From Plotosus lineatus (taxonomy: Eukaryota; Chordata; Actinopteri; Siluriformes; Plotosidae), in assembly GCA_024760905.1 (NCBI GenBank), contig CM045750.1, positions 20,286,919-20,350,918 on the forward strand: DNA of 64,000 bases. Reading direction: 5' to 3'. Under the pieces are notes generated by a model that was not told where the DNA came from, did no database searches, and worked only from the letters and a program-made list of their open reading frames with translations. How positions within the stretch are numbered: the stretch's first letter is position 1; each line of letters starts with the position of its first letter. This document shows, one piece after another, positions 53,131-63,799 of this stretch. A program made the position numbers and the translations under genes.

Positions 53131-54112
53131 AGTGTAATCGTATTTGGTTACAACCCCAGCAAACATACATGGGACTGACAAGTGTATTAAGATTTTAACC
53201 AAACCCGTCAAAGCCTTGACAGAAGTGACACAGGTATTTACGCAGTAAATAGAAAAGGAAAATCATGCAACTGCACTTTCTTATGTCTGCTTTAAAATGT
53301 TTGAGTGTATGCAGTGTTGATGTATCAACGTGACATGCTGTCATATTGAGCAGCTATAAATAAGAAAGAAGTGCTTAGTATCTCAGGCTTCGCCTTCATG
53401 TTTGAAACACGGCCTTGTTTATTCTCATATTAAGTCATGTTTTCTTTGTTAATTGCCTGCTATTCGTTATCTCTCAACTGGCCATCATACACTGCTTATC
53501 ATGCAGCAATGCTCTGATTCGCAGGAGCCACTGACATGAAACATTTTTCCTTTCTCAGGTGCGTATTGTAGGCCCGCATTCATTTCCAAGCAACTAATAG
53601 CTCCTCAGCTTTGATTTATAGTGGATGAAGTGTGCAGCCATGAGTGGTGCATTTCAATCTTGCTGAGACAAATCAACTTGGATATCAGAACAGAACTGAA
53701 CCCTCTTTCCATCGTGTCACTGCCAGTAACCCGATATATCTCAATATATCACATCGCAAAGTTTTTTTTTATTATTTTATTTCCTGAGCAATAAATAAAG
53801 AAGATATTAGTTTTATTTCAATGTAAGCTGATTACGGTACCTGGATATGAAAACAGGACTAAAAAAAAAAAAATAGGAGCAGACAATCGACATTTCTTGA
53901 GACGGAATCCTGGAGATTTTTGATCAGAATGATTAAGAAGGTGAATGAATTACATGGATAAGCTCTAATGCATTCAATTCTCTTTTCATTGTCCTCATTA
54001 CATCGCATTACGTTGAGCACTGTTGAATCTGCTTGAGCAGAAAATGTCGATCCAGGTCCTATAAAAGCAGCTCTGATGTTTTTAGCTCTAATTTAAAACC
54101 CTTTTATGTTTG
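53131..54112. other. Repeat-poor block, candidate conserved non-coding DNA
   Basis: Almost 1 kb without transposons. Short T- and A-runs at 53762 and 53861 are the only simple repeats. Composition is mixed (ttctttgttaattgcctgct, catttccaagcaactaatag, ccgatatatctcaatatatc). No frame or splice-consistent exon is convincing. Among the better candidates here for a regulatory element. Confidence 0.32.
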
Positions 54113-54114
54113 AA

Positions 54115-54220
54115 TAAGGACAGTGCTGGCCTGGTGGTCAAGGTGCTGGACTACTGATCCTAAGGTTGATGGTTCAAGCCCTCCTGTCAATGATTGGCAC
54201 TGCTGTCCCACTAGTGTAGC

Positions 54221-54283
<63 letters not shown>

Positions 54284-54285
54284 AC
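54115..54285 (+). mobile_element. SINE family A head with (TC)n expansion
   Basis: cagtgctggcctggtggtca and gatggttcaagccctcctgt form the head. After gtgtagctacc the body is replaced by a (TC)n array (54224-54281). Confidence 0.75.
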
Positions 54286-54491
54286 GTCTACATCCAATCA
54301 CAAGGAATGGACATTACGACCACTCGTACGTATGACCATGTCGAGCAGATGCCTATTATGAGTTTACTGTATATGTTCTGCAGCGTGTAAGATCGTTGTG
54401 GCATCAAAGCATCCCAGCATCTCACACTCACAGCATTCTCCCACTATACTCAGTGAGTCGATACTGTCGCAGTGACATCTCTTTTACAGTA
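54286..54491. other. Short unique interval
   Basis: Nothing recognised. Confidence 0.3.
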
Positions 54492-54805
54492 CAGAGATCC
54501 CTCACTACTTCGCACTTCAATTCACATGGCTTCAGTGCATCGCGTTTTTTTTTTTTTTTTTTTTAATTAAAAAAATAAATAAATATTCATCGAATTAAAA
54601 ACTAAGAAAATTAAGGAAGAATGGGGGGTGGGGGTGGTAATGAGAATTCCACAAAAACAAGGCCAATTATGCAAAAAAAAACCCAAAAAAACAAAAAACA
54701 ACCCAGAATCTCACATCAAAACTGGATACTGTACATTGTTGCATCTGTGTGTGCACTCGCGTATGTATGTGTGTAGTCGTCTTCTCATGCAATACTGTCT
54801 GTATG

Positions 54806-54836
<31 letters not shown>

Positions 54837-55390
54837 TTTCTGTAACCGCTTCATCCTAATTAGGGTCGCGGGGAGGCTGGTGCCCATCCCAGCCAACTCA
54901 GGGCGAGGGCAGAGTACACCCTGGACAGCTCGCCAGGCCATCGCAGGGCGGAAACACGCTGACGGCTTTGCAGCCTACTCTTGTCAAAAGTCAGCAATGG
55001 TTCTTTTACATGCCTCACACCATAGACAGTGAGAGACATGGCCGGCCTTTGATAACCCAGTTAGCTGCACTAGGGGGGACAGTGAAAACCTTGTGGAGAG
55101 TGGGACAGTGGTGGTCTAGTGGTATAAAGCGCCGGATCGCTGATCCAAAGGTTGGGGGTTCGTGTCCCACTCTCCGTCTGTATGTTTGCATTTGTATTTT
55201 ATTTACATCTTATGTTATTTTTTTAATGTTTAATTGTTATTATAAGCATTTCTAGCATTGAATACGTATTTATTGATATTATATACACATATACATGTAC
55301 GTATACGTCGGGGGGGATCCAACTTCGCGGATTTCGATGGTCGTGTGGGGATCTCGGTCCCAATTCACCGCGGAAAGTGATGGATCCCTG
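54492..55390 (+). mobile_element. MITE family D copy 6, carrying a SINE
   Basis: The termini cagagatccctcactacttc and (inward, minus strand) cagggatccatcactttccg are flanked by TA at both ends (54490-54491 and 55391-55392). The interior is interrupted at 54807-55175 by an A1 SINE with a 10-bp TSD. Confidence 0.9.
54807..55175 (-). mobile_element. SINE family A1 with inverted 5' head (twin-priming structure)
   Basis: The direct repeat gtctgtatgt at 54797-54806 and 55176-55185 brackets the insertion. 54836-55105 is minus-strand body and tail, up to accttgtggagagtgggac. 55106-55175 is the head in plus orientation (agtggtggtctagtggtata, gggggttcgtgtcccactct). The head is thus flipped relative to the body inside one TSD-bounded insertion. 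A (CAT)n run at 54807-54836 forms the 3' end. Confidence 0.92.
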
Positions 55391-55425
55391 TAAAATTTTA
55401 TAGTCGTTTACTGTACACCGTTACC

Positions 55426-55840
55426 ATGGTCCCCAAGAGCAAGTCCGATTCATCAGATGGCAATTCTGCCAAGAAAGCAAGGAAGGTACTGTCAACGGAG
55501 ACAAAGATGAAAGTGAAAGTGAGATCTCCATCTCTCCCACTCCACGGTGTCGACAATGTTGATGGACAAGGACTGCATTAAGAAGGCAGTGAAAGCAGCA
55601 ACCCCAATTAAGTCAACTATCATCACAAAACAGTGAAGTGCCGATTGCAGTGACGGGAAAGTTTCTTTACACTTGATCGGGAGATAATGGGTAAAGAAAT
55701 GTGAAAGTGATGTTGCATGCAGTGCAAAGTAAAGCTACAAGTTTATGTCTCATGTTGAAAGAACGTGCAGGTGAAGAATCCGCTTCACATGAATTCATAG
55801 CAAGTGCTGGATGGTTTCGTTTTCATCGTGTTAAATATCT
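55426..55840 (+). pseudogene. Tigger/pogo-type transposase relic
   Basis: Begins at ATG 55426 with MVPKSKSDSSDGNSAKKARK then VLSTETKMKV, the start of the CENP-B-like N-terminal helix-turn-helix of pogo transposases. After stops and shifts the frame 55701-55836 reads VQSKATSLCLMLKERAGEES and FIASAGWFRFHRV. That corresponds to the second, CENPB/Tc5-type, DNA-binding domain (family pattern G-E-E-S-x-E-x-F-x-A-S-R-G-W-F-x-R-F-K). The DDE catalytic domain is absent. It sits 35 bp right of a family D MITE, whose termini also look Tigger-like. Confidence 0.75.
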
Positions 55841-56700
55841 CGCTTACGACTGGTTGGTCAGAACCGATCTAGGTCGTAGCTCGGATAGATATCATAATGA
55901 AAAATCTAGAAGCAGTACGTATGTTCATATCCTCAGGTGGGATTTGTTTCAAGTTGGTTAACCAATCAGATTGTGCTGTTCCTGCGTCGTATATGCTAAT
56001 GTGTAACATGTGATTATTCGGTTTGTTTCACTGCATTGTGTTGCATTGATAAATGTTGCTATGCATTTCTCCCTTTCTCCACGGTACAACTTACTGAAAC
56101 TTGAAAACACAACATACATCAATGTATTTTTTTAACTATTGATGCACTATACCTCAAGGTCAATATCATATACAACACCCAGGAGAAAGAATTAAGGTAA
56201 ACGAAATAATGCACAGAGATAAAAGTGAGCTGTAGGAGCGCATAGAAAACGTTTCATGCTTGAGCATTAATAATACATCAGAATTACTTAACCACCTTTT
56301 CAGATGTCTCGGTGATCAGGAGGGTAAGGGTCGAAGGGGAGCCGAGCCAAGACATGAAGTGTGGATTAAAGAGGGAGTATCACTTTCACTGAAATAACCG
56401 GCTATGAAGTTCAACTATTCTGCCCTGAAGGATAAGTAGATATGTGATCATGTGACTATAAAGTCACTTAGGTCTCAGTTTATATTGTGCAGGCCTGATG
56501 AGGAGAGATTTCTGTCATGCTCAATATAGACACGTTACTTATCTGGTGTACACAGGAATGGTGCATCAACAGAAGGATTAACAGTTCAGTCGGATCATTT
56601 GAAAACACAAATTTATCTGCACCACTTTTTGCTGCACAGTAAGAAGATCATGGGTTCGAGTTGCAGGCTGAAGGGTCTGGGTGGAGTTTTCAGGTTCTCC
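55841..56700. other. Unannotated stretch
   Basis: Includes cgcttacgactggttggtca near 55850, similar to the terminus at 10560-10650, and ccaatcagattgtgctg at 55963. 56640-56710 resembles a family C head (agtaagaagatcatgggttc). Otherwise unrecognised. Confidence 0.35.
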
Positions 56701-56712
56701 ATATGTTTGGAT

Positions 56713-56716
<4 letters not shown>

Positions 56717-56747
<31 letters not shown>
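56717..56747. repeat. Poly-T run
   Basis: About 30 T residues. Confidence 0.95.
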
Positions 56748-56751
<4 letters not shown>

Positions 56752-56759
56752 ATATAAAA

Positions 56760-57115
56760 TGCACTAATGTGTGCTATTTTAGGACAGGAAGCACATGTTA
56801 ATAAACACTTCTAATTCAGGAACAGCTTCCAGGACATTAAAATCTTGCAGTCATTTAATTCTGGCAAAGAGCAAGCCCAAGTTAGCGATAGCAGGCATAA
56901 GTGAATTCTCTTTGTGTGTATGTGATTAAATGCGGCCGTAAAATCCTTTTTATAGGCGCCTTTTGAATGACTCATCCCGAAGAGAGTATTATTCACACAG
57001 CTCTTCATCTCAGCCCATCCAAAGCCATTCTCCAACAAATAAAATGACAATTATAATTGTTTGCATGCTAAATGGTCATAGCAATAGTTCTGTGTCCCTA
57101 AAAATAAAGAAATGG

Positions 57116-57117
<2 letters not shown>
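56760..57117. other. Repeat-poor block, candidate conserved non-coding DNA
   Basis: Contains an AP-1-like site within gaatgactcatcccgaagag (56965-56984), an octamer-like core within attgtttgcatgctaaatgg (57056-57075), and several ATTA cores. No transposon or gene. This texture is common in developmental enhancers, but the claim is untested. Confidence 0.33.

Positions 57118-57169
<52 letters not shown>
57118..57169. repeat. (GA)n microsatellite
   Basis: About 23 GA units. Confidence 0.95.
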
Positions 57170-57521
57170 ATTAAGGTTCTGGTTTTCTGCAAACAATAAC
57201 TTTTTGGGTCATTTTGGGATGATGAATGAACAACCTTGCACCGGAGCAATTAGTCTGAGCCAACTTAAGGGTCTGGTCAAATGTCTGTGTACTGTATTTT
57301 TCAGAATGTATAAAGTCCTCTCCAATCCTTTAAATATAAAATAGTTCACACCATTTTAATTACTTATTTATTTATTTGGTTAGTTACTTAGTTATTGGAT
57401 TCTACATCAGATTTACTGATTTAAAAATAAACTCATACGGCAAATTATTTTGGATTTTAATGCAATGAAGAGGACCACATCCAGACAAGAGACAGAACAA
57501 GTAAGAGAAAAACAGTCAAGC

Positions 57522-57523
<2 letters not shown>
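57170..57523. other. Unannotated stretch
   Basis: Nothing recognised. Confidence 0.3.
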
Positions 57524-57573
<50 letters not shown>

Positions 57574-57600
57574 TGATAATAATAATAATAATGGTGTGTG

Positions 57601-57659
<59 letters not shown>

Positions 57660-57752
57660 CTGATACATCTGTAACATACCACCAACAGTCACTTAGAAAG
57701 TATAATCATTCATCCATCTCGATACCTTTTTATATATATATATATATATATA
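57524..57752. repeat. (TAA)n, (TA)n and second (TA)n arrays
   Basis: (TAA)n at 57524-57592, (TA)n at 57605-57655, and a further (TA)n at 57729-57752. Confidence 0.95.
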
Positions 57753-58037
57753 TTTACTTATTCATGAATAAATAGAAACAAAATATTATGAACAGAATCA
57801 TAGGTTTGCAGTGTTGCTTGTTTGCTTTTCTTTTGAACCATTTAAAACACAAACCTCCACCAAGACATAAAATTAATTGCACAGCATCCCTGCTGTAAAA
57901 TGAGATTATAGTAAAATTTAAATCACCAAATTCACAATCTGGATAAAACAGGATCTTACATCAAAGCTTCTGAGATTAAATATCCATGGATTTGTTTTTT
58001 TTTTTCCAAGTCACATCAAGGCTGTTTTTCATACACA
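57753..58037. other. Unannotated AT-rich stretch
   Basis: Nothing recognised. Confidence 0.3.
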
Positions 58038-58149
58038 AGCGCGCACGCACGCACGCACACACACACACACACACACACACAGAGAGCAAGAGAAGCACAC
58101 ACACACACACACACGCGCACACAAACACATACATGACTTTATAAATAAA

Positions 58150-58220
<71 letters not shown>

Positions 58221-58330
58221 TTTTTTTCTAATCTAATCTAATATCTATCTAATAAGATCTAATATTCCATTCCGATTACATCATTTATACATTTATACAT
58301 TATACATTTTTTTTTTTTTTTTTTTTTTAT
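58038..58330. repeat. Cluster of simple repeats: (CGCA)n, (CA)n, A-run, (TA)n, T-runs
   Basis: Several different simple arrays follow each other with little unique DNA, ending in T-runs at 58204-58227 and 58309-58328. Confidence 0.95.
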
Positions 58331-58592
58331 GTAGTTTTTGTGTCATGACCAGTGTATGGATTCTTCCCGAGATATTTCTAGGACTATTTTAGATTGATCT
58401 GTCAAAAACTGTGGACAGGAACTTGCTACGAGACAGACCAGACTAACAAGAAATCAAATAAACCCACACAGCAGAAAACATAACTTCCTTCACAGAAGCA
58501 GCGAGAGAAATCATGGCTATAGTTTTCCGTCTGCCTTTCCTCGTAACCTGTGCGTGCACTGGATGATCTAATATTCCATTCCGATTACATCA
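58256..58592. repeat. 28-bp exact direct repeat flanking 281 bp
   Basis: The sequence starting gatctaatattccattccga is identical at 58256-58283 and 58565-58592. The interval begins with TTTATACAT units and a T-run. Confidence 0.9.
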
Positions 58593-59069
58593 CTTCATAT
58601 CATAATCATATCAAAACCATACCGACAAATATTAATCTACAGTGTATAGTTCAGACCACGTAATGATTATTATTTATTTATTTATTTATGTCGAATGAAC
58701 GAATGAAATCATGAGACGCTTGCTCTTTAGTAGTCTTATTACAGACGTGATTAAACACATCACTCACTTCTCATAGTTCCCCGTCTAGCAATTAATAGCG
58801 CTTAGATTTTATCCTTCGAATATTATGACAAGCTATTAGTGATTAGAACCCATGCACTGAGTGGAAGTAAAGCACCTCAGTGAGCCAGGGCAGACAAGAA
58901 ACGCGGACAAAGGAGCATGGAAATCGGACCCAGAGCAATAGAAAAGCAGCAAAAACTCTATGGAGATGTAATAAGCTTTGAGGGCGTTGAGGGACACAAG
59001 TTGTGTGGGGGAATGTATGGGAGTTTTGCAGAAAGCTGTGTGCAGGCACTAAAAATAAATAGAGCAGAG

Positions 59070-59128
<59 letters not shown>

Positions 59129-59678
59129 GATCTAGAACAAGAGATTCAGATTCATCACAGCCACTACATTTCCCACACGACTCTGCTCATAGCCGTCCTC
59201 CATGATTGTTTACTCAGCCTTCATCCTCAGCTGTGAGGGACACAGGGAGATAATAAATGCTAGTGCACATATACCTCTGCTCTTATCAGGAGCAAACAAT
59301 CCTAGCTCGTTGACTCTGTGTTGTTTAAACCGTTTGGGACTCGTGAAATGTAGACGACTGTGGGGCTGCTAAGTATAGATCTGGTACACCTGCCTCTGAC
59401 AGAACATGATTTAGAGTGTCGGTGTTGCAGCTTTGCTTACGTGTTCTTGAGGAACAGGAGAATTATTAGCACTCGCATCACATCTGAAGGACTGGACTGT
59501 GTATATCGTTTCAAAGTTGTTGTAGTTCTGTTATTCTATGAGCCAAGCATTACATACAATAAACTTTTAAATTAAAAGCAACTGACATTGTATTATTTAT
59601 TATGCATTGAGATAAGAGTAAACATACAAGGTAAAGAGATCGGATTTCATTAACATGCAGTGAATTGTGTCGATGCAG
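58593..59678. other. Mostly repeat-poor DNA with (TC)n(CA)n
   Basis: A (TC)n(CA)n array lies at 59070-59126. The rest lacks recognised transposons. The frame 58917-59135 has no domain. 59140-59560 has mixed composition and may be regulatory. Confidence 0.3.
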
Positions 59679-59711
59679 GGTCTGGTCTGGTCTGGTCTGG
59701 TCTGGTCTGGT
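59679..59711. repeat. (TCTGG)n pentanucleotide repeat
   Basis: Six to seven TCTGG units. Confidence 0.95.
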
Positions 59712-59834
59712 ACCTTTCGAGTCGTAGAACGACTCTTGGCGACCTGCCATGAAGGATAACGCCTCGATTATCATCTTCATGGAGGTTTTCTTGGCAAGCA
59801 CAGTGCAGTGGTTTGCCATTGCCTTCTGAACGAT
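59712..59834. other. Short unique interval
   Basis: Nothing recognised. Confidence 0.3.
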
Positions 59835-60009
59835 GTGAACCTACAGGCAATTTTGAACAGCCAATTAGCCTACTGTGCATGTTTTTGGACTGTGGGAGGA
59901 AACTGGAGTACCCAGAGGAAACCTAGGTGAGCACAGGGAGAACATGCAAACTCCACACAGAAACACCCAGCCGGGGAATCGAACCCCGGCCTTCTTGCTG
60001 TGAGGGGGA
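59835..60009 (-). mobile_element. SINE family C head half, truncated
   Basis: caattttgaacagccaatta to ccggccttcttgctgtgagg. The first few head bases are cut off by the adjoining MITE D. Confidence 0.75.
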
Positions 60010-60455
60010 CTTTGTGCTTCAGTTTCTGCGGCTTCAGTGCACGGGTTTTTCAAAATATTCAGCGAAAAATGTTAAAAAAAAAAAAGGAAATTAAGGAAAA
60101 ATAGGGAAAAGTTAAGGAAAATGCTGCAAAACAAGCCAATTATCTTAAAAAAAAATACCCCCCCGCCCACAAAACTATTTACATTTTTATGTGAGGTGCG
60201 CATCTATGGGCGTGCGCGGGTCTCTGTATGTGTGCATTTATATTTTATTTACATCTGATGCATTATTTTTGAATGTATAATTGTTATCATAAGCATTTAT
60301 AGTGTTGAATATGTATTTATTGATATTATTAACACATACATGCACGTATATGTCAGTCAGGTGAGGTCAATCCTACTTCGCGGAAATCAGCGGTCACCGG
60401 GGGGGGGGGGGGGGGTGTCTCGGTCCCCATTAACCGCAGAAAGTGCAGGAACCCT
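60010..60455 (+). mobile_element. MITE family D copy 7
   Basis: ctttgtgcttcagtttctgc to aagtgcaggaaccctg, followed by TA. The left terminus is lost at the junction with the SINE. Contains a G-run (60399-60415). Confidence 0.85.
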
Positions 60456-60855
60456 GTATATGCAGTGAGCTGATCGTTGTTGCAAAATAAACCCCGACAG
60501 AGTGTAGCAAGTCCCCACTGTGAATTGTGCTGATTATCAAGCATGTTCAAATCCAGGTTGATGCCCCAGCTATCTGTAGCCAGGAGTCCATGAGAGCTAA
60601 TTGGCTGAGCTCTTACGGGGAGGAAGTGTCACTCACAGCGTTCACCTGTCAATCCACGGTTGCTCATAAGCTCATTTCTATGAGGAGACAGATAGCGCGT
60701 TCCTTCCGAGTCTGTTAGGCCACCCCCAAAACCGCATGTGCAGCAGTACAAAAAGAGGCGGGTCAGGTGTTATGGCGAGGACACGTGCATGCTTATGCAC
60801 CTCTCTGGTTGGTGGTGGCCGTATGATAGGAAAGGCAATACAGAATGGGTGGGAA
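60456..60855. other. Unannotated stretch
   Basis: No element or gene recognised. Mixed composition. Confidence 0.3.
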
Positions 60856-60990
60856 TTCATTCATTCATTCATTTTCTGAACCGCTTAATCCTAAGTAGAC
60901 CTTGCGGGTTGACTGGCAGCTATCTCAACCAACTCTGGGTGAGGGCAGTGTGCACCCTGGACAGCTCTCCAGACCATCGGAGGTGGATGG
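60856..60990 (-). mobile_element. SINE shared tail (A1/C type) only
   Basis: attcattcattcattttctg to ggacagctctccagaccatc. 5'-truncated. Confidence 0.75.
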
Positions 60991-61261
60991 ATACTGGATA
61001 GAATTAAAATTAAGGAAGAAAATGGAGGGAAAACACACCACCATATGGCAAAATGCAATGCATCTCAAACTGGTTCGATGAGTAATAACAAACAAGCATC
61101 TCAGTGTATTTCACGAGAGATGTTAGTCACTAATACTGCACTTCTCAGTATGAATGTGTGGCTGACCAGCATGGAGCATATTCTAAAAGTGATGTTTCCA
61201 ACACCTTGTGGACTCCATGACAGAAAAGTACTTAAGCTGCTCGAAGAGCAAAGAGAAATGG
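60991..61261. other. Unannotated stretch
   Basis: Nothing recognised. Confidence 0.3.
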
Positions 61262-61264
61262 TGT

Positions 61265-61329
<65 letters not shown>

Positions 61330-61342
61330 TGTGTGTGTGTGA
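61262..61342. repeat. (TG)n microsatellite
   Basis: About 38 TG units with GGTG interruptions. Confidence 0.95.
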
Positions 61343-61614
61343 AATCAAGTTCAGCAGCATCCACACAGTGACTTTGAATACAGAGACCATTTTAATTTTT
61401 CATATACATATTCACATGACCGTTTGAACTTGAACAATAAATACTGAATATGACCATAAGGATGCATGAAGGAGACGATGGAGATGATTGTGAGGTAAAG
61501 AGAAAGATAAGGAATTAGGGATGGCTGTTATTATACAGGGTGGGGGAATAAAGTAAAATAATTTATTAAAATATGTTTTGCTGCTTCCTAGAGGAATTTT
61601 ATATACATATATGG
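61343..61614. other. Unannotated stretch
   Basis: Nothing recognised. Confidence 0.3.
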
Positions 61615-62427
61615 TGGGGGCTGAGCGCCACCCCCCCCACCCCCACGCACAACTGCCGATTTCCTCAAATCACCCCCCCCCCCCGACTGACGTATACGTA
61701 CATGTATATGTGTATATAATATTAATAAATACATATTCAACGCTATGAATGCTGATAATAACAATTATACGTTCAAAAATAATGCATAAAATATACATAA
61801 AATATAAATACAGACGCGCAGCTCATGAAAAATGTAAATAGTTTTGTTGGGGGGTTTTGGGTTGCTATTTTGTTTTTGTTTGATATTTGTTTTTTGAAGA
61901 AGTGGCCTTGTTTTGCAGCATTTTCCTTAACTTTTTCTTTTCTTCTTCTTCTTTTCCTTTTCGGTTGTTCCCTTCAGGGGTTGCCACAGCGAAACATCTG
62001 CTTCCATCTCACCCTATCCTCTGCATCTTCGACTCTTACTCCAACTACCTTCATGTCCTCCACCACATATATAAATCTTCTCTTTGATCTTCCTCTCGGC
62101 CTTCTGCCTGGTAGTTCCAACCTCAGCATCCTACTACCAATATACTCACTATCCCTCCTCTGTACATGTCCAAACCATCTCACTCTAGCCTCTCTGACTT
62201 TGTCTCCAAAACCTCTAACATGTGCTGTCCCTCTGATGTACTCATTCCTGATCCTATCCATCCTCATTACTCCCAAAGAGAACCTCAACATTTTCATCTC
62301 TGCCTTAAGTTTTTCTCTATTTTTCTTTAATTACCTTATTTTTTTAATTTTTAGATGATTTTTTTTGAAAAATCTGCGATGCACTGAAGCTGCAGAAACT
62401 GAAGCATTAAGTAGTGTGGGATCACTG
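61615..62427 (-). mobile_element. MITE family D copy 8, carrying a LINE fragment
   Basis: The D interior (cgactgacgtatacgtacat, tggccttgttttgcagcatt) and the terminus aagtagtgtgggatcactg followed by TA are clear. The left end is degraded within C-rich DNA. Interrupted at 61938-62302 by a LINE 3' end. Confidence 0.88.
61938..62302 (-). mobile_element. RTE-like LINE, 5'-truncated copy with 13-bp TSD
   Basis: The direct repeats ccttaactttttc (61925-61937) and ccttaagtttttc (62303-62315) flank it, with one difference. On the minus strand it reads AEMKMLRFSLGVMRMDRIRN-type sequence through GSRMLRLELPGRRPRGRSKR to the stop, then ttcccttcagg-type 3' UTR and an AAGAAGAAG tail. The frame 61974-62297 is intact over this stretch, so this copy is younger or less decayed than the one at 49448. 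Confidence 0.95.
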
Positions 62428-62431
62428 TACA

Positions 62432-62435
<4 letters not shown>

Positions 62436-62512
<77 letters not shown>
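62436..62512. repeat. (TA)n microsatellite next to a MITE terminus
   Basis: About 37 TA units begin nine bases from the D terminus. Confidence 0.95.
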
Positions 62513-62516
<4 letters not shown>

Positions 62517-62960
62517 GAACACTGGACCGGTCTGTCTGTACAGCATCCTTAAAGCACAATCAGAACTCACATTACATTTCCCAGCATGCATCTTACTGAT
62601 TGCAGTCACTGGATCATTGACACTCCTGTCACATGACTCTGTGAAATGCACTGCATGCCTGGGCCAGATTCTACTCATTACCGACACTGTGTAAGGAGTC
62701 TGTTTGTACATGCTTCATGCAAAGTATTGCTTCTGGGTCTCATTACCAGTACAAACCAAGCCTTTGTTTTTTCGTGTTTCTCAACATATTCACTTCTGCC
62801 TGCCCGCTCACCTTTGATCACTGCCTTTTCCTCTGATAATCTGACTGCCTGATCCATTGATCGCTGCCTGCTTTTGACTGATTCCAGATTGCGTTTTTGG
62901 ACTGGCTGCCATTCTTGCTTTTTTTTTTTTTTTTATCAAAAGCAGTATTTTTTCTGCTAT
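62513..62960. repeat. Probable fish interspersed repeat, unclassified
   Basis: The phrases acatttcccagcatgcatct and cctgatccattgatcgctgc then ctgcttttgactgattcc are familiar in style from dispersed fish repeats. I cannot name the family. A T-run follows at 62919-62934. Confidence 0.35.
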
Positions 62961-63066
62961 GAAGAGGGATAACACTGCACATGACTTACCACTTGAATTA
63001 AAAAAACATACCATTATGTTTCTTTTTCCTTCTTTAATATAAATATTTTTTGATATTAAATATTTG

Positions 63067-63215
63067 ATGATGGGCAGTGGCGGGCTGGTGGTCGGGCTTA
63101 CAGATCTAAAGCGCAGGGATTTAAGCTCCACGATCACGAAATTGTTACTGCAATTCACCCAGTGCGGATAACTGGGCATCACAGACCGGCCATGCCTTCA
63201 CGATTCAGGATTTTT
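63067..63215 (+). mobile_element. SINE family A-like, decayed 5' part
   Basis: gggcagtggcgggctggtgg, gcagggatttaagctccacg (decayed B box) and cacagaccggccatgccttc follow the A order. Truncated before the tail. Confidence 0.6.
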
Positions 63216-63258
63216 AATCGTCATTTGTGTTTTTTACACAGATAGGAATTCTTGTGCG

Positions 63259-63631
63259 TGGCAGGGGCAGTGGTGGTCAAGTGGTATAGGGCGCTGGATT
63301 GCTGATCCAAAGGATGGGGGTTCGAGTCCCACTCTCCACAAGGTTGTCACTGCCCCCCCCCCCCCCCAGTGCAGCTAACTGGGTTATCTGGGTTATCAAA
63401 GGCGGGCCATGTCTCTAACTGTCTATGGTGAGAGGCATGTAAAAGAACCATTGCTGACTTTCGTAAAGAGTAGCTGCAAAGTCGTCAGCGTGTTGCTGTC
63501 CCTTGCTAAAGGGTTGTGACAGGAAGGGCATCCGACGTAAAAACCTCTGCCAAATCAAACGTGCGAATCAGATGATTCGCTGTGGCGACTCCCGAGTAAA
63601 AGGGAAAAAGCCGAAAAGAAGACAGACAGAC
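63259..63631 (+). mobile_element. SINE family A2, full length, 15-bp perfect TSD
   Basis: The direct repeat aggaattcttgtgcg at 63244-63258 and 63632-63646 brackets it. The head ggggcagtggtggtcaagtg, B-box gggggttcgagtcccactct and body catgtctctaactgtctatg are followed from 63511 by gggttgtgacaggaagggca and from 63571 by gatgattcgctgtggcgact, and a GACAGACAGACAG end. A poly-C expansion lies near 63353-63367. The perfect TSD marks a recent insertion. Confidence 0.97.
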
Positions 63632-63639
63632 AGGAATTC

Positions 63640-63768
63640 TTGTGCGGTTGTTCAAGGAGTCAAATTACAAACAGAAAAGAAGGCTCAAATCAGCAAGACA
63701 CAAACTGGTATAAAATAAATACATAAAAATTCTATATCTCAAAGGACCTTACACAGACGCAGTAAACA

Positions 63769-63799
<31 letters not shown>

